From Adiantum capillus-veneris (taxonomy: Eukaryota > Streptophyta > Polypodiopsida > Polypodiales > Pteridaceae), in NCBI GenBank assembly GCA_014529385.2, contig CM043956.1, forward strand, positions 92,342,221 to 92,406,220: 64,000 bases of DNA, written 5' to 3'. The translations under genes were made by a program, and so were the position numbers. Shown piece after piece: positions 1-11,387 of this stretch; within the stretch, counting starts at the first letter, position 1, and every line of letters starts with the position of its first letter. Under the pieces are notes generated by a model. The model saw only the letters and a program-made list of their open reading frames with translations, searched no databases and was not told the origin of the DNA.

Positions 1-907
1 TTTAATCCAAAGTTTGACATTGAAGACCTATTAGCTCAGCACAGTAATTTCTTGCAGTCCTACAGAGATAAGTTTGAGGTGATGGTGCAGGTAGGAAGGG
101 TTGTTCTGCCTACTATGACTCTTGTGCATTTAAATGACTGTGGTGGAAAGGGACAGGGAGTGAAGAAGTATAGGGAATTACCACCCTCTTGCCGACATTC
201 AGTCTGCCCTTTGCACCAAAAAGAATGCAAACTCATTCAGGAAGCCTTTGGCTTTATGATTTACCTCAACAGCCTGTTTGGATTCCTCATGCAGAATCCT
301 GATGAGGTGTTAGAGAAGCATGATGCAGCACCAGAAGAGGAATGCGAGGAGACAACTCATATGCAAGAAGTCGAGGAGGTTGAAGACACAGTCGACCTTG
401 AGGTTGAGGCAATTGAAGTACAAAGAAGTAAGATGCTCTCTGTGAAAACCACAGAAATCAAACTTCCATTGGATGTCAGTAACTTCACTGAGAAGCATGC
501 TCAGATGATGTTGCCAGCTGTGCCTGAGTTCAGGATTGGAGACAGGACCTATATCTTCTTACATGATGTGCAAAGTGTGTTTTATTTAAGGGAGTATTTC
601 TCCCTGGCTATTATTTCCAGAGTCCAAGAGGAGAGGAGTGGATTTGTTTCAGAGGATAGTAGTGATGATGAGGCAATGGAAACATCCAGCAATCCAATGG
701 AATGCCTTCGAAGATGCTTTGAGAAAGCTGAAAAATACAAGGAGACACTACCTGATGAAGCCACCTTCCAAGCAATAAGACAAAGCCTAAGACCATCGAA
801 AAGTAACAAAGAAGTGGAGGATTGGTTTAACCATTTAGGTCAGGGGTCAACTACATCTGTAGACCTGTGGCAAGAAAACCTCTTTCTGTAGGATGAGAGC
901 TTCATGG

Positions 908-968
<61 letters not shown>

Positions 969-1424
969 GTGTCATTTCTGACATTGTATGTGCAGTCTTG
1001 GATTGCTGACAAGGATGACTTCCTTCGGTGCCGGACAAGAGAGTATCGAGGAAGGGATGCGGCCCTAGCACAGTACCTTTCAAAGCTCTGCGAGTCGCCG
1101 ATAGTAGTTTTTCACAATTCCATGTCACAAGAGGGTTCAATAGCAACTTACACATTCAAGACACTATCACGCTTCTTGGGTGGACCGGTGCTGCCCAAAA
1201 GTGCAGATAAAGTCATTCTTGTTGACAAAGTGTTTGCTAGAGATTGTTTTGGTTACTGCCCAGGCTATACAGGTGGTCGGGCAGCGTATTACTACACCTA
1301 CACAGCAATGGCACTAGCTCTTGGTAGACAAAACCCAGATGAACTTTTAGAGTATGGCAAACATCTCATGATTCGTTACAAGGGTGACGTGCCAAAAAAC
1401 AAAATTGAACCTGCAAAATCTTGA
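1..1424 (+). CDS. Unknown Cys- and acid-rich protein, 5' end outside window (two exons seen)
   Basis: The reading frame is open from base 1, so the start lies left of the window. I read exon 1-858 and exon 996-1424 (stop TGA at 1422-1424), joined in phase 0 across a 137-bp intron with donor GTAGAC and acceptor TGCAG. Without splicing the frame hits TAG at 889. At least 428 residues are encoded. Visible parts are a Cys cluster (CRHSVCPLHQKEC), a strongly acidic stretch rich in EEVEE and EDSSDDEA, a short helical segment, and a C-terminal part beginning SWIADKDDFLRC that is rich in Tyr and Gly (GYTGGRAAYYYTYTA). A similar phrase, QNPDEVLEKHD and QNPDELLEYGKH, occurs once in each exon. I recognise no family. 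The gene ends 63 bp from the stop of the convergent transposase-like gene at 1488, so the two may be partners in one mobile unit; this is inference. Confidence 0.6.
911..964. repeat. (CT)n microsatellite inside the intron
   Basis: About 27 uninterrupted CT units fill most of the 137-bp intron between the two exons of the left-edge gene and end about 30 bp before the acceptor AG. On the transcribed strand this is a very long pyrimidine tract upstream of the 3' splice site. Confidence 0.95.
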
Positions 1425-1487
1425 TACACTTCAAGTACCAATTGTATAAGATCATGTATTACATAAATTTTTTACAATGCCATCCAC

Positions 1488-4338
1488 TCAGAGTATCTTT
1501 CTCCACTTGTGATTCACATACACCATTGTCTCTCTCCACCTTCGTTGACTTTCACGAGCTCCGAAGTTGTTGTATGCCATTGATCTTTTAGCTTTTTGTT
1601 GTTGTAAATGTCTGATGGCTTGTGCTGTTGCTGAATTTGCCAAGACTTCTTTTGCCTGCATTCGATGAATGATTCTACGATAGAACCATTCAAATAGTTC
1701 TCTCAAACTGTTAGCCTTGATTCGAGAGCCACCATGTCGTGTGTGCCTGAAATAAGCATTTCTCGCCATGTAATGAGACTTTTCCATCCCTTGGGTATTC
1801 CATATTGCCGGGTTTCCATACTTCTGTATAAAATATGGCAAATGATTGAAGATGATGTGCTGGATATGAAAACAGATTAGTTAGAATGTTTTACACTCAC
1901 ATATTTGCACATAAGAGAGAAAGAAATACATGATAATACCATGTAGTGAGTAATCTGGGTGTCTGTCCATGCTGTCTTGAATGATTTTTTCAGAAGGTTG
2001 AGATTTTCCTTGAATTTGTTCATATCACCTTGTGACCAGTCATCTTTGTTGCACATCAAAAATAGGATGTCTATTGATCGCCAAACCTCAGCCTTCGCGT
2101 TACGAGTAGTTGGTTCGTGGTCTTTGACTGCAATATGTAGCTTTTTCCAGCTCTGATACTCTACCTTGCTAACATAAGATGTGTTATATATTTTTCCATG
2201 TTTTGTTAGCTTTGGATCTCTTGTACCTTGGGGCTTAGATAAAAACCTCCGTGCCTTCACCCCACCGATGGATGGTTTGCATGGGACATCCTTCTCAGCA
2301 GTTGATCTCTTTTCATCCCGCTGGATTTTCACATTGCCACCATGAAGCCCCATATCCGACAGTACCATTTCTAAGCACTGCAAGGCTACTTGTCGTTCTG
2401 CAGAGTTCTTAATCTTCCAAGCAAACCCGATGTATAAGTAGACCAATTTCTCTACAATTCTACAAAGGGCATGCATTGTACAAATGTGAACATTCACAAG
2501 TGGTATTTTCAAAACTGGTCGAAAAGCAGGATCCTCAATGTGACGTGTTGGAGCTTTTCTCCACCACTTTGGGTCCATGACCTTTGCAGGCTCCATGCAG
2601 AACAAACACGGTGACTTTGCCATTGCACCCATTCCACAATTATACATGCACTTTAATGTTTTAAGGTCACTTGCAAGATGCCACTGAACTTGAAAGTCTC
2701 CCCTTCCATCTAGACGTAGTACCTCTCCCTGGTTAGTCTGTCGATCAATCAGCTCCGGAATATTAGTTCGATGGAACACCCAATATAGAATCTCATGATC
2801 TTCTTTCTTTACCTGCAACACAAAATAAATGAGACTTAAGTAGATCTGAATATTTGAGCTTACTTGAGAATATCGCTTACCTCAAACGCACCAAGCCACC
2901 ATATGTTAGATTCTGATTGAACACTAAAATATAAAGGATCATCACTGGGACACTTTGAGAGGGCTCTATTCATTAAAGTAATAGTAACACGCTCTAGCTT
3001 TTTCTCTTTAACAAGCTCACACTCATCCAGTTTTAACACAAAATGTAATAGTCCACGTGACTCTTCAAATGTGATGTTGTAAAACTCCACCATTCTCTTC
3101 TGTAGTATCCGCAGGTCCATAAAAATATTGTTGAACTCATCATATGCCATGTTGGCTCCATGGCCACTGTAAGTTGCTTTAATATGAAAGGGCTGTCCAA
3201 GATAGTCTCCCTGTGCCTCGTTAAGCTGAAGCCTCTCTTTCCAAACACTTGAGGCTGATGGTAGAAGTTTGGATTTTATACCCTTCCTAACAAAGATGGA
3301 TGAGACAGACTTTTGGATAGCCGAATATCCTCTTTTGCTTACACCAAGTGAATCAAGTGTGCCTTGTATCTCTTTTGCAGGCACTGAGTTCTCTGAAATA
3401 AAGCGGTCCACTACATTTCTTTGTAGAACCTTAAACTTCTTGTCATGTACTATATCTGCTGCCAGGCTTCTACTTATAAGTGGCTTCAATCTCTTTCCTA
3501 TATTGGCTTTGGGGTCAATGTTTTCCTTGTCAGGATAGATTGAGTCTCTACATGAAGACAATGCATAAGTAAATAACAGAAAATTTGCTTCACTAACACT
3601 ATTTAGGCACATGAAAACAATGCATAACAAGAAAAAACAAAGAGATTACTTAACTAAGACAATGTAGCCAACCAAGAAGCATCACCTTAATGCTCGGATT
3701 CTTTTCTTGAGACCTCCTGATGCAACCTGCAATGTTTCAAGATTGCGCAATTTCTTCTTTCGGATACGACCACCCAAGATGGTGTCCTTCATTTGACAAC
3801 TTCGCACCTTTCCTTTCAGTTCTTGTACCTCTGTTTTATGTTGCAAAATGGTAACCTGATCTGTAGAATGTAAATGTGAAAGGCGAACAATCTCACATTG
3901 TTGAGCTTGGAGAATGCTCTTGTAAGTTCCAGCTTCTCTTGTAAGTGATTTACAATAACCCAGAAGGCCGTTTTCTCCATCACCAGCAAAGGTCAATAAG
4001 CTTGTAGGATTGACAAACGGTGGAGACGCATTAGTTATTGGATTCTTAGGGTAGAGAGAGCCTCTCGTCCAGATATCTATGTGTTTAGCTCCTTGAGCTC
4101 TGAGCGTGTCTATGGAGGTGGGAGGTATATGTGTGTTTGTTTTACTGCGCTTAATCAATGGTTGGTACTCATTGTCCAAATCAATGTGAAGGTGATATTT
4201 GGCTCGTTTGTGGGTAACATTTGTGCCATTTGAGGAGTGCGCCATTAGCCAAATGTGCAGGTTTAATGGAAAGTGAATAGCGGCTGCGGATTCGTCCCTC
4301 CATGTTAGCCTCATTCCCTCCGTATTGACGTTGTTCAT
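1488..4338 (-). CDS. Four-exon 854-residue gene, putative DDE/RNase H-fold transposase-like protein
   Basis: Exons on the minus strand are 4338-3686, 3547-2881, 2812-1940 and 1859-1488. All three introns have GT/AG ends (GTGATG/TGTAG, GTAAGC/TTGCAG, GTATTA/TCCAG) and the joined frame of 2565 bases has no stop until the end. The ATG at 4338 follows an in-frame TGA. Residues 1-217 hold a basic, partly coiled-coil region. Candidate acidic catalytic residues are D392 (LKLDECEL), D489 (WHLASDLKTL) and E757 (NTQGMEKSH). D489 is followed after 20 residues by CxxC (C509, C512) and then by an HX4H (H549, H554). A second D followed about 20 residues later by CxxC is known from RAG1 and related transposases, but there the His pair lies just before the final E, unlike here. 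I could not assign a superfamily. It could also be a domesticated host gene. The intact spliced frame argues for recent constraint. Confidence 0.65.
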
Positions 4339-4799
4339 TCAATACAACTAAAAAGAGTATTATCCCTCAATCACTACGAACGAATGTTCAGAGGGGTAAG
4401 GAATCTACTTAAAGTACACTTTTTGAAGTTTTACTATGAAAGACCCAGCTCTTTTATTTGTCATTTTTTCTAGAGAGAGAGTGCAAAAAATACATTTTCT
4501 TAGAAGGCCCTCCAAATGACCTCCGAAATTTCCTAATGTGAGAGCGACATCGGCTCTCCTTTAGCCCCCATTTGAAGTAGCCCGCGGCTGTGACATAGTC
4601 TCCACGGACTTTTGGCTTCGATGATTCTCTAGTTTTTGGCTTCGACGACACACATTCGGCTCCAACCGCCCATTTCTGAGCAGATTTTTCCCTCGAGCGT
4701 GCTCAGCTCTTGGACGATGTTTTTGATCGACGATTTTACCGATCGATGAGGTAGTGTGTGTCAGTTTCCCAATAGTACAGGTTGCACAATCTTTGCAAT
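4339..4799. other. Region upstream of the transposase-like gene, no coding signal
   Basis: This would be promoter and 5' leader of the minus-strand gene starting at 4338. Short open frames here (for example 4454-4815, minus) show no family resemblance and look fortuitous. I see no convincing TATA box and no terminal inverted repeat that could mark the end of a transposon. Confidence 0.4.
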
Positions 4800-5290
4800 A
4801 CAGCTTATATGGCACATTCTGTGCTCATATATGACTGTGTGGAGCATTTCAGAGCTCTTTTTTGCACGGGTTGGTGCAATTTCATGCTATGTATTCATTT
4901 GCGATTACGGTTTGAGCTAGATATAGCTCGCAGGTAGTAGGTTCGCAGGTAGCAGGTTCGCAGGTTCATACGTGTTTTTTGGATAGGTATACACCCATAG
5001 AGCCACTCGGTCAAGAGTGAGCTGTTTTGTCAGAGTTTTGACAGAGCTATGTATGCCATTTGTGAATATGTTTACTGAAACACTGAGAGTCTATTTTGGC
5101 GCAATTTTTTTGTGAGATTTTTTGAGTTTTTGCTCAATTTTCAGGGGAAACTTTGTCGAATTTTTCCCAGATTCTCGCCATGGTTTATGTGTATTCGCAG
5201 TTTACTTTCTGATGGTTTAGTGGTTGAGTTTCCTCCCACTATGGTAGTTATTTGTAGATTTTTGGCTTGCGGTTTGCATTGAGTTTTGAC
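4800..5290 (+). mobile_element. Fragment of LTR-retroelement leader (same family as the element at 28918-31577)
   Basis: Read on +, this stretch aligns over most of its length with the minus strand of about 30230-30620, the non-coding internal part of the nested LTR element. Matching blocks include TGTGGAGCATTTCAGAG, GAGATTTTTTGAGTTT and CCCAGATTCTCGCCATGG. Identity looks like 70-80 percent by eye with small indels, and a short GCAGGTAGTAGGTTC-type unit is locally triplicated near 4930-4965. No LTR, PBS or coding sequence of that family is seen here, so it is a truncated old copy. It sits directly upstream of the transposase-like gene and abuts the RT fragment of the next element. Confidence 0.75.
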
Positions 5291-8200
5291 TCATTTTATA
5301 GCTCTTCTAGATTTGTGAGAATAAGCCACCTCCTAATGGCATCCACTTTGGATTTATCCATATGTAGCCCAGCAGATGTCCCAAATAGTGAATTTCATCC
5401 TTGAGAAAATCACACTTAAATTCCTTGGCATACAACTTTTTTTTTTTGTAATAATTCAAACACTTGCTTCGGATGTTGTAAGTGCTCTTATTTAGAGGCA
5501 TTATACACCACAATGTCATCGAGGAAAACAATAACAAATTGCTCAAATATGGTTTCAAGACAGTGTCCATATGCTTCATGAAAGTTGCTTCAACCCAAAG
5601 GGCATAACCAAAAACTCATAGTGTCCAAATCTTGTTCAAAAAGCAATTTTGGGTATATCAGTAAGTCTTATGTGTACTTCATGATGCCCTTAATGCAATT
5701 CTATCTTTGTAAGATATAGACATGGGTGAGCTTATCAAATAACTCATACAATCTTGACGACGGATACTTGTCTTAATTTTAATCCTGTTCAATCCACGGT
5801 AATCTACGCACATGCGTAAACTACTATCCTTTTTCTTCACCAATAAGATTGGAGAGACCCATGGTGAACAGTTGTGTTGTATAAAACCTCTACTAAGATG
5901 GTTAGCAAGATGATGTTCCACCTCAGTAGCTTCAAAATGACTCATTCTATCGGGTGGTTTACTTATAGGCTTACTACCATGTCTATGCCATGTTTCACAG
6001 CATGTGTCGGTGGTAACCCTGGTGGAAAAGTATATAGGAATACATCTTTGTATTCCATTGATAAATCATTTAACTTATTAGCAATATTTGCTTCTTCTAG
6101 TGAGAGAGAAGTAGTTGGAAAGGAAGAGACAAAAGAACACGGCCTTAATTGTTATTTAAAACATTATTAACATTTGGAAAAAAATAAGACAATGAATAAC
6201 ATAAAAAGAGTTCTTCTATTTCATCTCGAGAAGAGAGCTTCATAAGCTCGGTTGTACAAAGAAACAGTGAGGAAGGAACATCATTCTCCCTCAACAACAA
6301 CACTTGCATGCCATTGGATTCAAACATCAAACTATTATGCTCATAGCTACATTTTAGTGATGATCCTAAACCATATAACCACTCCCGACTAAGGACCAAA
6401 TATACCCAATCCATATTCATGACTTGAAAATTCAAAGACATGTGATACCCTTGAATCTCCAACGATACATCCTTTACTTGAGTATCCCACACCTCGGCAT
6501 CTTAATCGTTAATCATCGCTATCTTGTAATGATGGGAACTCAGAGTTTGGGGTAAATTACGTTGTTTCGCTAACTTAGAGTTAATGAGATTATATGAAGC
6601 ACCATCGTCTCCAAGATTCTCCCCTTGTGATCTTGTATCAACCCATGCATACACACCAGCTCATGTGGACCAAAGGTTGGCTGCCACATTGACACTGTGA
6701 TACAGCACTCATGCACCACTTCAAATTGTGTTACTTCCACATTAGAATGCCAAGAGGAGGACTCAAGAGGCAGCAATTTCACACATTTGCATCACTTTTT
6801 CCTTAACTTGGGTAGTAGATTTTCCCTTGAAATAATCCTCTTTTCATGTACACTTCCTAAACAAGTAAAACATAACTTTTCCTTCTTAGCCTTCTCAAAC
6901 TCTTTACTAGATAGATGGCCCCTAGGCCCCTTGGCTTCTTGGATGCAACAGATACAACTACTATAAATTTTCTCTTATTTTGCCCATGCTGTGTTCATGC
7001 ATTTTCACGTGCAATCTGAGACACATAAGTGTTATTCAATGCTTTTTCATCGGGATCGCCATGTATATACGCTTGCATTATAGACTCCTCAAGCGTCTTG
7101 GGGTCTTAGGCTCAGCCCACAGATGAACTGCATACTTTCTGAACGATGTTGTGCGGCTCCGCTGCAATGAAGAGAAAAAGAGCAGAGAAATGCAAGCTAA
7201 GCTTCTTTGAAGCCTACACATTTAATGGTCAATGATTAGGGCTTGTTAACAGGCCACGTTTAATGATTAATGTATGCCAGATGCAGCTTAAAAGGGCCAA
7301 CAGATGCTTTAATGATGCCAAAAATGATTATGCTTGAAGTGAGTACAGATGGGATATTATGATCTAGAACTGCAGTGCTTGAAGTACTTTATCGGCCTGT
7401 CTTTACGGCTCGTCGATTGGAGCTACGGTGAAGAAGTTATGGTAGTTTGAAGTTTAAGTTAATGCAGATCCGTGCCGGATTGGGCAACTGCAACTGAGGC
7501 GAGAGAAATGAAAGGAATGCACGGACCTAAACTGCTCACTTTGTGGAGCGCGTCGGTCTTTTCAGATCAGTGATCGGAGTTCCATTGCCAAGTTATTGGA
7601 TGTTCAAGATTCACCGTGGGCCGGGTCCGTGCCAGTCTAGTCGGCTTGGCTGGAGTGCGATCGAGGAGTTTTGAGCTTCATCCTGGTTCTAGAAAATGGT
7701 AGAATAAGTGCTCGAGGAATATCTTGTTCAAAATTGAATCTCTTGCAGTGCACTGATAGCTAATGCTCCATTTGAATTGAATTCCATGGCCGGCTAAAAC
7801 ATGATATGCTTAACGGAGCTTTGGCCGATACATATACCAAATAGGGAGGTTCATATTAATTTACAGTAATGCTAAAAGCATTTGGAGCCGAATGCCAAGC
7901 TTCACATTGCCTGTATGATATGCATGCCAGTTGTGGTGCTGTTACGAAAGCACAAAAAGCTATTGTTGAGGTCTTAGTCGAAAATATCGTCTTTTGAAAT
8001 GCAATGATTGCGGGCGGTGCCTAGGTTGATATGCATGCCAAATGTTCTGCCTTTATGAAGCTTAAGGGCCGAGAGGCCTCCCCTATGCACCAAAGGCCAA
8101 GGGGCATGGCCGCCCGCCCCAAACCAAACTAAGTTGGGCACCCAAAGGCCACCCAAAGGATTACATAAATGTGAAAAGGAAAGAAAAGGAGGAGATCCAT

Positions 8201-8563
8201 GGCGTGATCAGCGAGCAGCGGCTCAAGCGGGTGAAAAACGAGCTCACGATGGCCTGCTCGGGCACGGGATGAGGTCACCGTAGAAAGGAAACTTGCAAAG
8301 GATCGCCTCGCGCACAAATTCAGAACTGGGCTCACTGGGTTTCATGCTACTCGTGTTACTCGCTCCCACGTCATCAAGCTCCTTCCCACCTAGCAACGAC
8401 GGCGCCATCGTTGCTTAGGGGGAAGTGAGGGCTATTAATAAAAGAGGAGGGCAACCAAAGCTTAGCAAGGCGAAGAAGAGGAGGGCGGAAAGGAGTCGAA
8501 GGGCAAGGAGGGAAGAGCTCCCTCTCTCTCGCTCTCATCCTCGAAGCAAGGTTGGAGAAGGAA

Positions 8564-8566
<3 letters not shown>

Positions 8567-8624
<58 letters not shown>
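8567..8624. repeat. (CT)n microsatellite
   Basis: About 29 uninterrupted CT units lie within the LTR-like insertion. The open frame across it (8425-8649) is low complexity and is not a gene. Confidence 0.95.
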
Positions 8625-8628
<4 letters not shown>

Positions 8629-9231
8629 CGCGACAAGGATCCGTGCTAGAGAAGGGGCAAGAAGAAGGAGTCGAGCCTTACACTAGGGAAAGAGGCCGGC
8701 AAAGCGAGGTGACCTCGGCAAGAGGCGTGAAGGGAGTTAACAAAAGAGGAGAAGGAGACCTCGGCTAGCAAAGCCGGCAAGGGAGGATTTGAAGCAGGAT
8801 ACAGGCTACCTCTCAAACGTGCCTAAGAACCAGGGCAAAGCAAAAAGGAAGTCTCTCGCTCTCGTGCTTGAGAAGCAAAACCAAGGATCTCTCTCATACA
8901 TAAGCAAGCATGAAGTTCTCTCTCTCGTCGAGCATAAGATGAGCGGCCATGATTAAGAAGGCAAGAGGAAAGCACGAGGCAGGCAAAGCAAGGGTTAAAG
9001 CATCAGATAGCAATTGAAGATCAAGAAGAAGTTAAAAGCTGTGAGTGGCAATTAAGCTAGTGCAAAGCATAAGGAGCAGGAATCTGCGAAATAATTGGAA
9101 AATCTGAAGTTTGCTAAATCTAAGGGAACTCAAAGCAGATGAAGGCACATGAAAATTTCCATCACCGTCATCCGTTAGAGATTGAATTAGCATTTTGTTA
9201 AGCCCGATGTCATTAACGGCCCGGTTGATCC

Positions 9232-9238
9232 TATAAAT
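9232..9238 (+). promoter_or_regulatory. TATA box of the LTR-like insertion
   Basis: TATAAAT lies in CCTATAAATGGGAGC, about 220 bp before the right end of the inserted LTR-like block. This is a normal place for the promoter of a plant LTR with a short R-U5. Position and motif are the only evidence. Confidence 0.45.
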
Positions 9239-10533
9239 GGGAGCTTAAGCTCCTAGTTAGCAGATGATCCAAGTGACGGTGCTGTTAACAGTCCGCCTTG
9301 GCTAAGGATTAAGTTGTACTCAAGCGTTAATCAATTAATTGATGATTACGGTGATTTCCAGATTCAGTTGCATCTATTGTTCTTGTTCTCTCTCTTTCAC
9401 ACCTCCCACAGCCAGAGGCCCGACGCTTGCCCGGCTCACGTAGCGAATACATATCCCCCGACAACGATATTTAGACCCTCGTCTTAATACATTCTCAGAA
9501 GATTCCCAAGTGTATGGTTTGATGCCCTTTTTCTTGAGGGACATTCACCATTTGTAGGCCTTACCCTCTAGTGTCAAACTTGTTTGCAATGCTCTGCTTG
9601 CATCTAAGATCGTGAATCCCATCCATTTACTCAGGAATATATTCACAACATCTTTGTTGTGCTTCATTTTCTCTCCTCTAAAAATTGGTGGCTTGGTTTT
9701 CTTTTAACAGATCATCCACCTCTTTTTGAGAGAGAAAGTGCAACCCTTCCAGATTGGAGTCTTGCTTCTACAAACAAGGGTATCAAATGTATGTTGTATA
9801 TCAATATCCGAATCCATGGGGTAAAGTCTTATGCTAGCCAGAGAAAGATGTACCTTATATGAGAAAGTCGCATGCCGAAAACAAACTGTAATATGATATC
9901 AGCAACCACAAAATTCGAGTAACCTTGCTAAATTGATATTGTCATGACGTAGCCAATTGGCAATGGCGACCGCGGAGCACCGGATTGTCAATTTGTAGAT
10001 AGCAAAAAGGTTTTGCTAAAGATTATCGGCTTTGTGTGGTGCAACCCGTGGTTGATGTTGCTTTCCTAGTCAAAAGCGTCGCCGATTAAAGAAGATCAAA
10101 GAGATGATGAACTTTAAAATTCTTTAAATTTTTAGAAATTTTTTGAATCTGCAGAGTTTTTACAACGTAGCTTGCCCCGAACTCCGCTCACCTTGGAACG
10201 TTGTTAACTTGTACCACTCTTGCGAGGATAGAGGAGGTGAGGGGGGGCACGGGTGTGTGTGTGTGTCGTGGGTACACTCCCTTGGAAAAACAAATTCAAA
10301 CGGTGGCCTATCCTTGGGCACTCAATTGAGAAAATAACGCAAAACTTCTGAGAATAGCGATGGCGGCAACACTCCCCTTGGTAGCGCAAATTCAGCGAGC
10401 TAAAGAACCCTCGATTCTATTGCACCTCTTCCTCCCCTCTAAGCGGCCATATCCACATGGTGTTGCGAGAGAGAGAGAGTTAAATGCAAGCCCTTTTCCC
10501 AAATTAGCTCCAGACTTGCTTTTGTTAAGCTTA

Positions 10534-10545
10534 GCTCTGATACCA
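10534..10545 (-). promoter_or_regulatory. Primer binding site of Ty3 element A
   Basis: The minus strand reads TGGTATCAGAGC, the standard site complementary to the 3' end of initiator-Met tRNA. It lies three bases from the inner end of the LTR-like unit at 10549-10674, which fixes the element's orientation as minus. Confidence 0.85.
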
Positions 10546-10548
10546 CTC

Positions 10549-10674
10549 TGTGTGAGACCAGAGGGAGAGTCTAGAACCCATCTCTCCACCCAACCTTTGC
10601 CCCTTATATAGGCAATCTTTGAGCTTGGTTCAGACTAGCCCCTGGCCTCTGGTGTGACACTTGATATCACAACA
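10549..10674 (-). repeat. Short 5' LTR (about 126 bp) of element A
   Basis: On the minus strand the unit begins TGTTGTGATATCAAG and ends GGTCTCACACA next to the PBS. It holds a TATATAAG box at 10610-10603. The length is unusually small for a Ty3 LTR. The matching 3' LTR is absent because the element is truncated near 5300, so the boundaries rest on TG...CA, the TATA box and PBS adjacency only. Confidence 0.6.
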
Positions 10675-11387
10675 TGCCCAAAAACCAGACCCTCTTCTCC
10701 TCTCTATGTAATTTTTAAATGTTGCCTCTCGTGTTCTTTTAACTCTTTTGAAAAAGTGATATGAATCTTTATGTCTCACTAAAAAAATGCCTTGGAGGAG
10801 AAAAGCAAAAGCCGTACAAATCAACGTGTTGTAGATCAAGGTGGTAATCTCAATTATTTTTTCAGACTTGGTTTGCACATGTATGGCATCCTTGATAACC
10901 AAATGAGGAAAATAATTCAATGCATATACTGAGTTTTGTTTGCAAGAGGAGAACATGTTCCCTTTCAAGGTGTTGAAGATGGGTTTCTTCAATTGTTGGA
11001 AGGAGTCCATTGCGGAGTAATACTTAACGATGCTTTCTCTATGATGTTGTTCCCAAAGAGACTTGAGTTTGCTTTACTATGATTTGAAAGAAGATTGGGT
11101 TAGTGTATGGAAAACAAAATACTATGTAATGTATTGGAATTTCTTGGCTTCATGTATGTGAGGAAGTGAAGATGGTTTATTGAGAACTTAAGCTAGCATA
11201 TGACTGTGAAAAGGACTTTCTTTGTGAAAGTAGTTGGGCTAGCATTTGCACATGTAATAATGTCTCGTAATTTTCAATCATTGTTGATTTCAATAATGAA
11301 CATGGACACTATCGAGCGAATGATAACGTCTTTCTCAATTCTTTCTACAAGAGGGAGGCTTGCCTCATCACCATGGTATGGCCCAAA
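10675..11387. other. Intergenic stretch with no recognised feature
   Basis: A minus-strand open frame runs from 11010 to 10630, but it overlaps the LTR and shows no recognisable domain, so I do not call it a gene. Nothing else stands out. Confidence 0.4.

Larger units (their letters stand above)
7148..9462 (+). mobile_element. 2.3-kb LTR-like insertion (probable solo LTR) inside gag of element A
   Basis: The gag sequence of element A stops at one side and resumes at the other side of this block, and AACGAT is found at both junctions (7142-7147 and 9463-9468), as expected for a target-site duplication. The ends read TGTTGTGCGG and CCCCCGACA, that is TG...CA with one base shared with the duplication. 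No coding sequence, internal PBS or repeated ends were found, so a single long LTR left by recombination is the simplest reading. A TATAAAT lies about 220 bp from the right end, which puts its promoter on the + strand. The middle is purine-rich and holds a CT microsatellite. A non-autonomous element of another class is the alternative. Confidence 0.65.
5300..10674 (-). mobile_element. Decayed Ty3/gypsy retrotransposon (element A), interrupted by a nested insertion
   Basis: On the minus strand, in order, I see a short LTR-like unit (10674-10549), a PBS (10545-10534), leader, gag, a degenerate zinc knuckle near 6930-6800 (CFTCLGSVHEK), the protease second half at 6492-6200 (YLVLSREWLYGLGSS), RT blocks at 5945-5770 (RGFIQHNCSPWVSPILLVKK, then VDYRGLNRIK) and 5480-5330 (FKCDFLKDEIHYLGHLLG). 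The copy then stops within RT at about 5300; RNase H, integrase and the 3' LTR are missing. Gag is read at about 9690-9463 (NIFLSKWMGFTILDASRALQ is typical of Ty3 gag) and resumes at 7146-6980 after the inserted element. Frameshifts and stops are frequent throughout. Confidence 0.85.

Noticed and set aside
4454-4815. Two overlapping minus-strand frames upstream of the transposase-like gene
   Set aside because: No family resemblance; basic composition and overlap in different frames suggest chance.
8425-8649. Open frame of 74 codons across a CT repeat
   Set aside because: Half of it is a Ser-Leu repeat from the microsatellite, and it lies inside an LTR-like insertion.
10630-11010. Minus-strand open frame of 126 codons
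   Set aside because: It overlaps the short LTR of element A, has no recognised domain and no supporting context.
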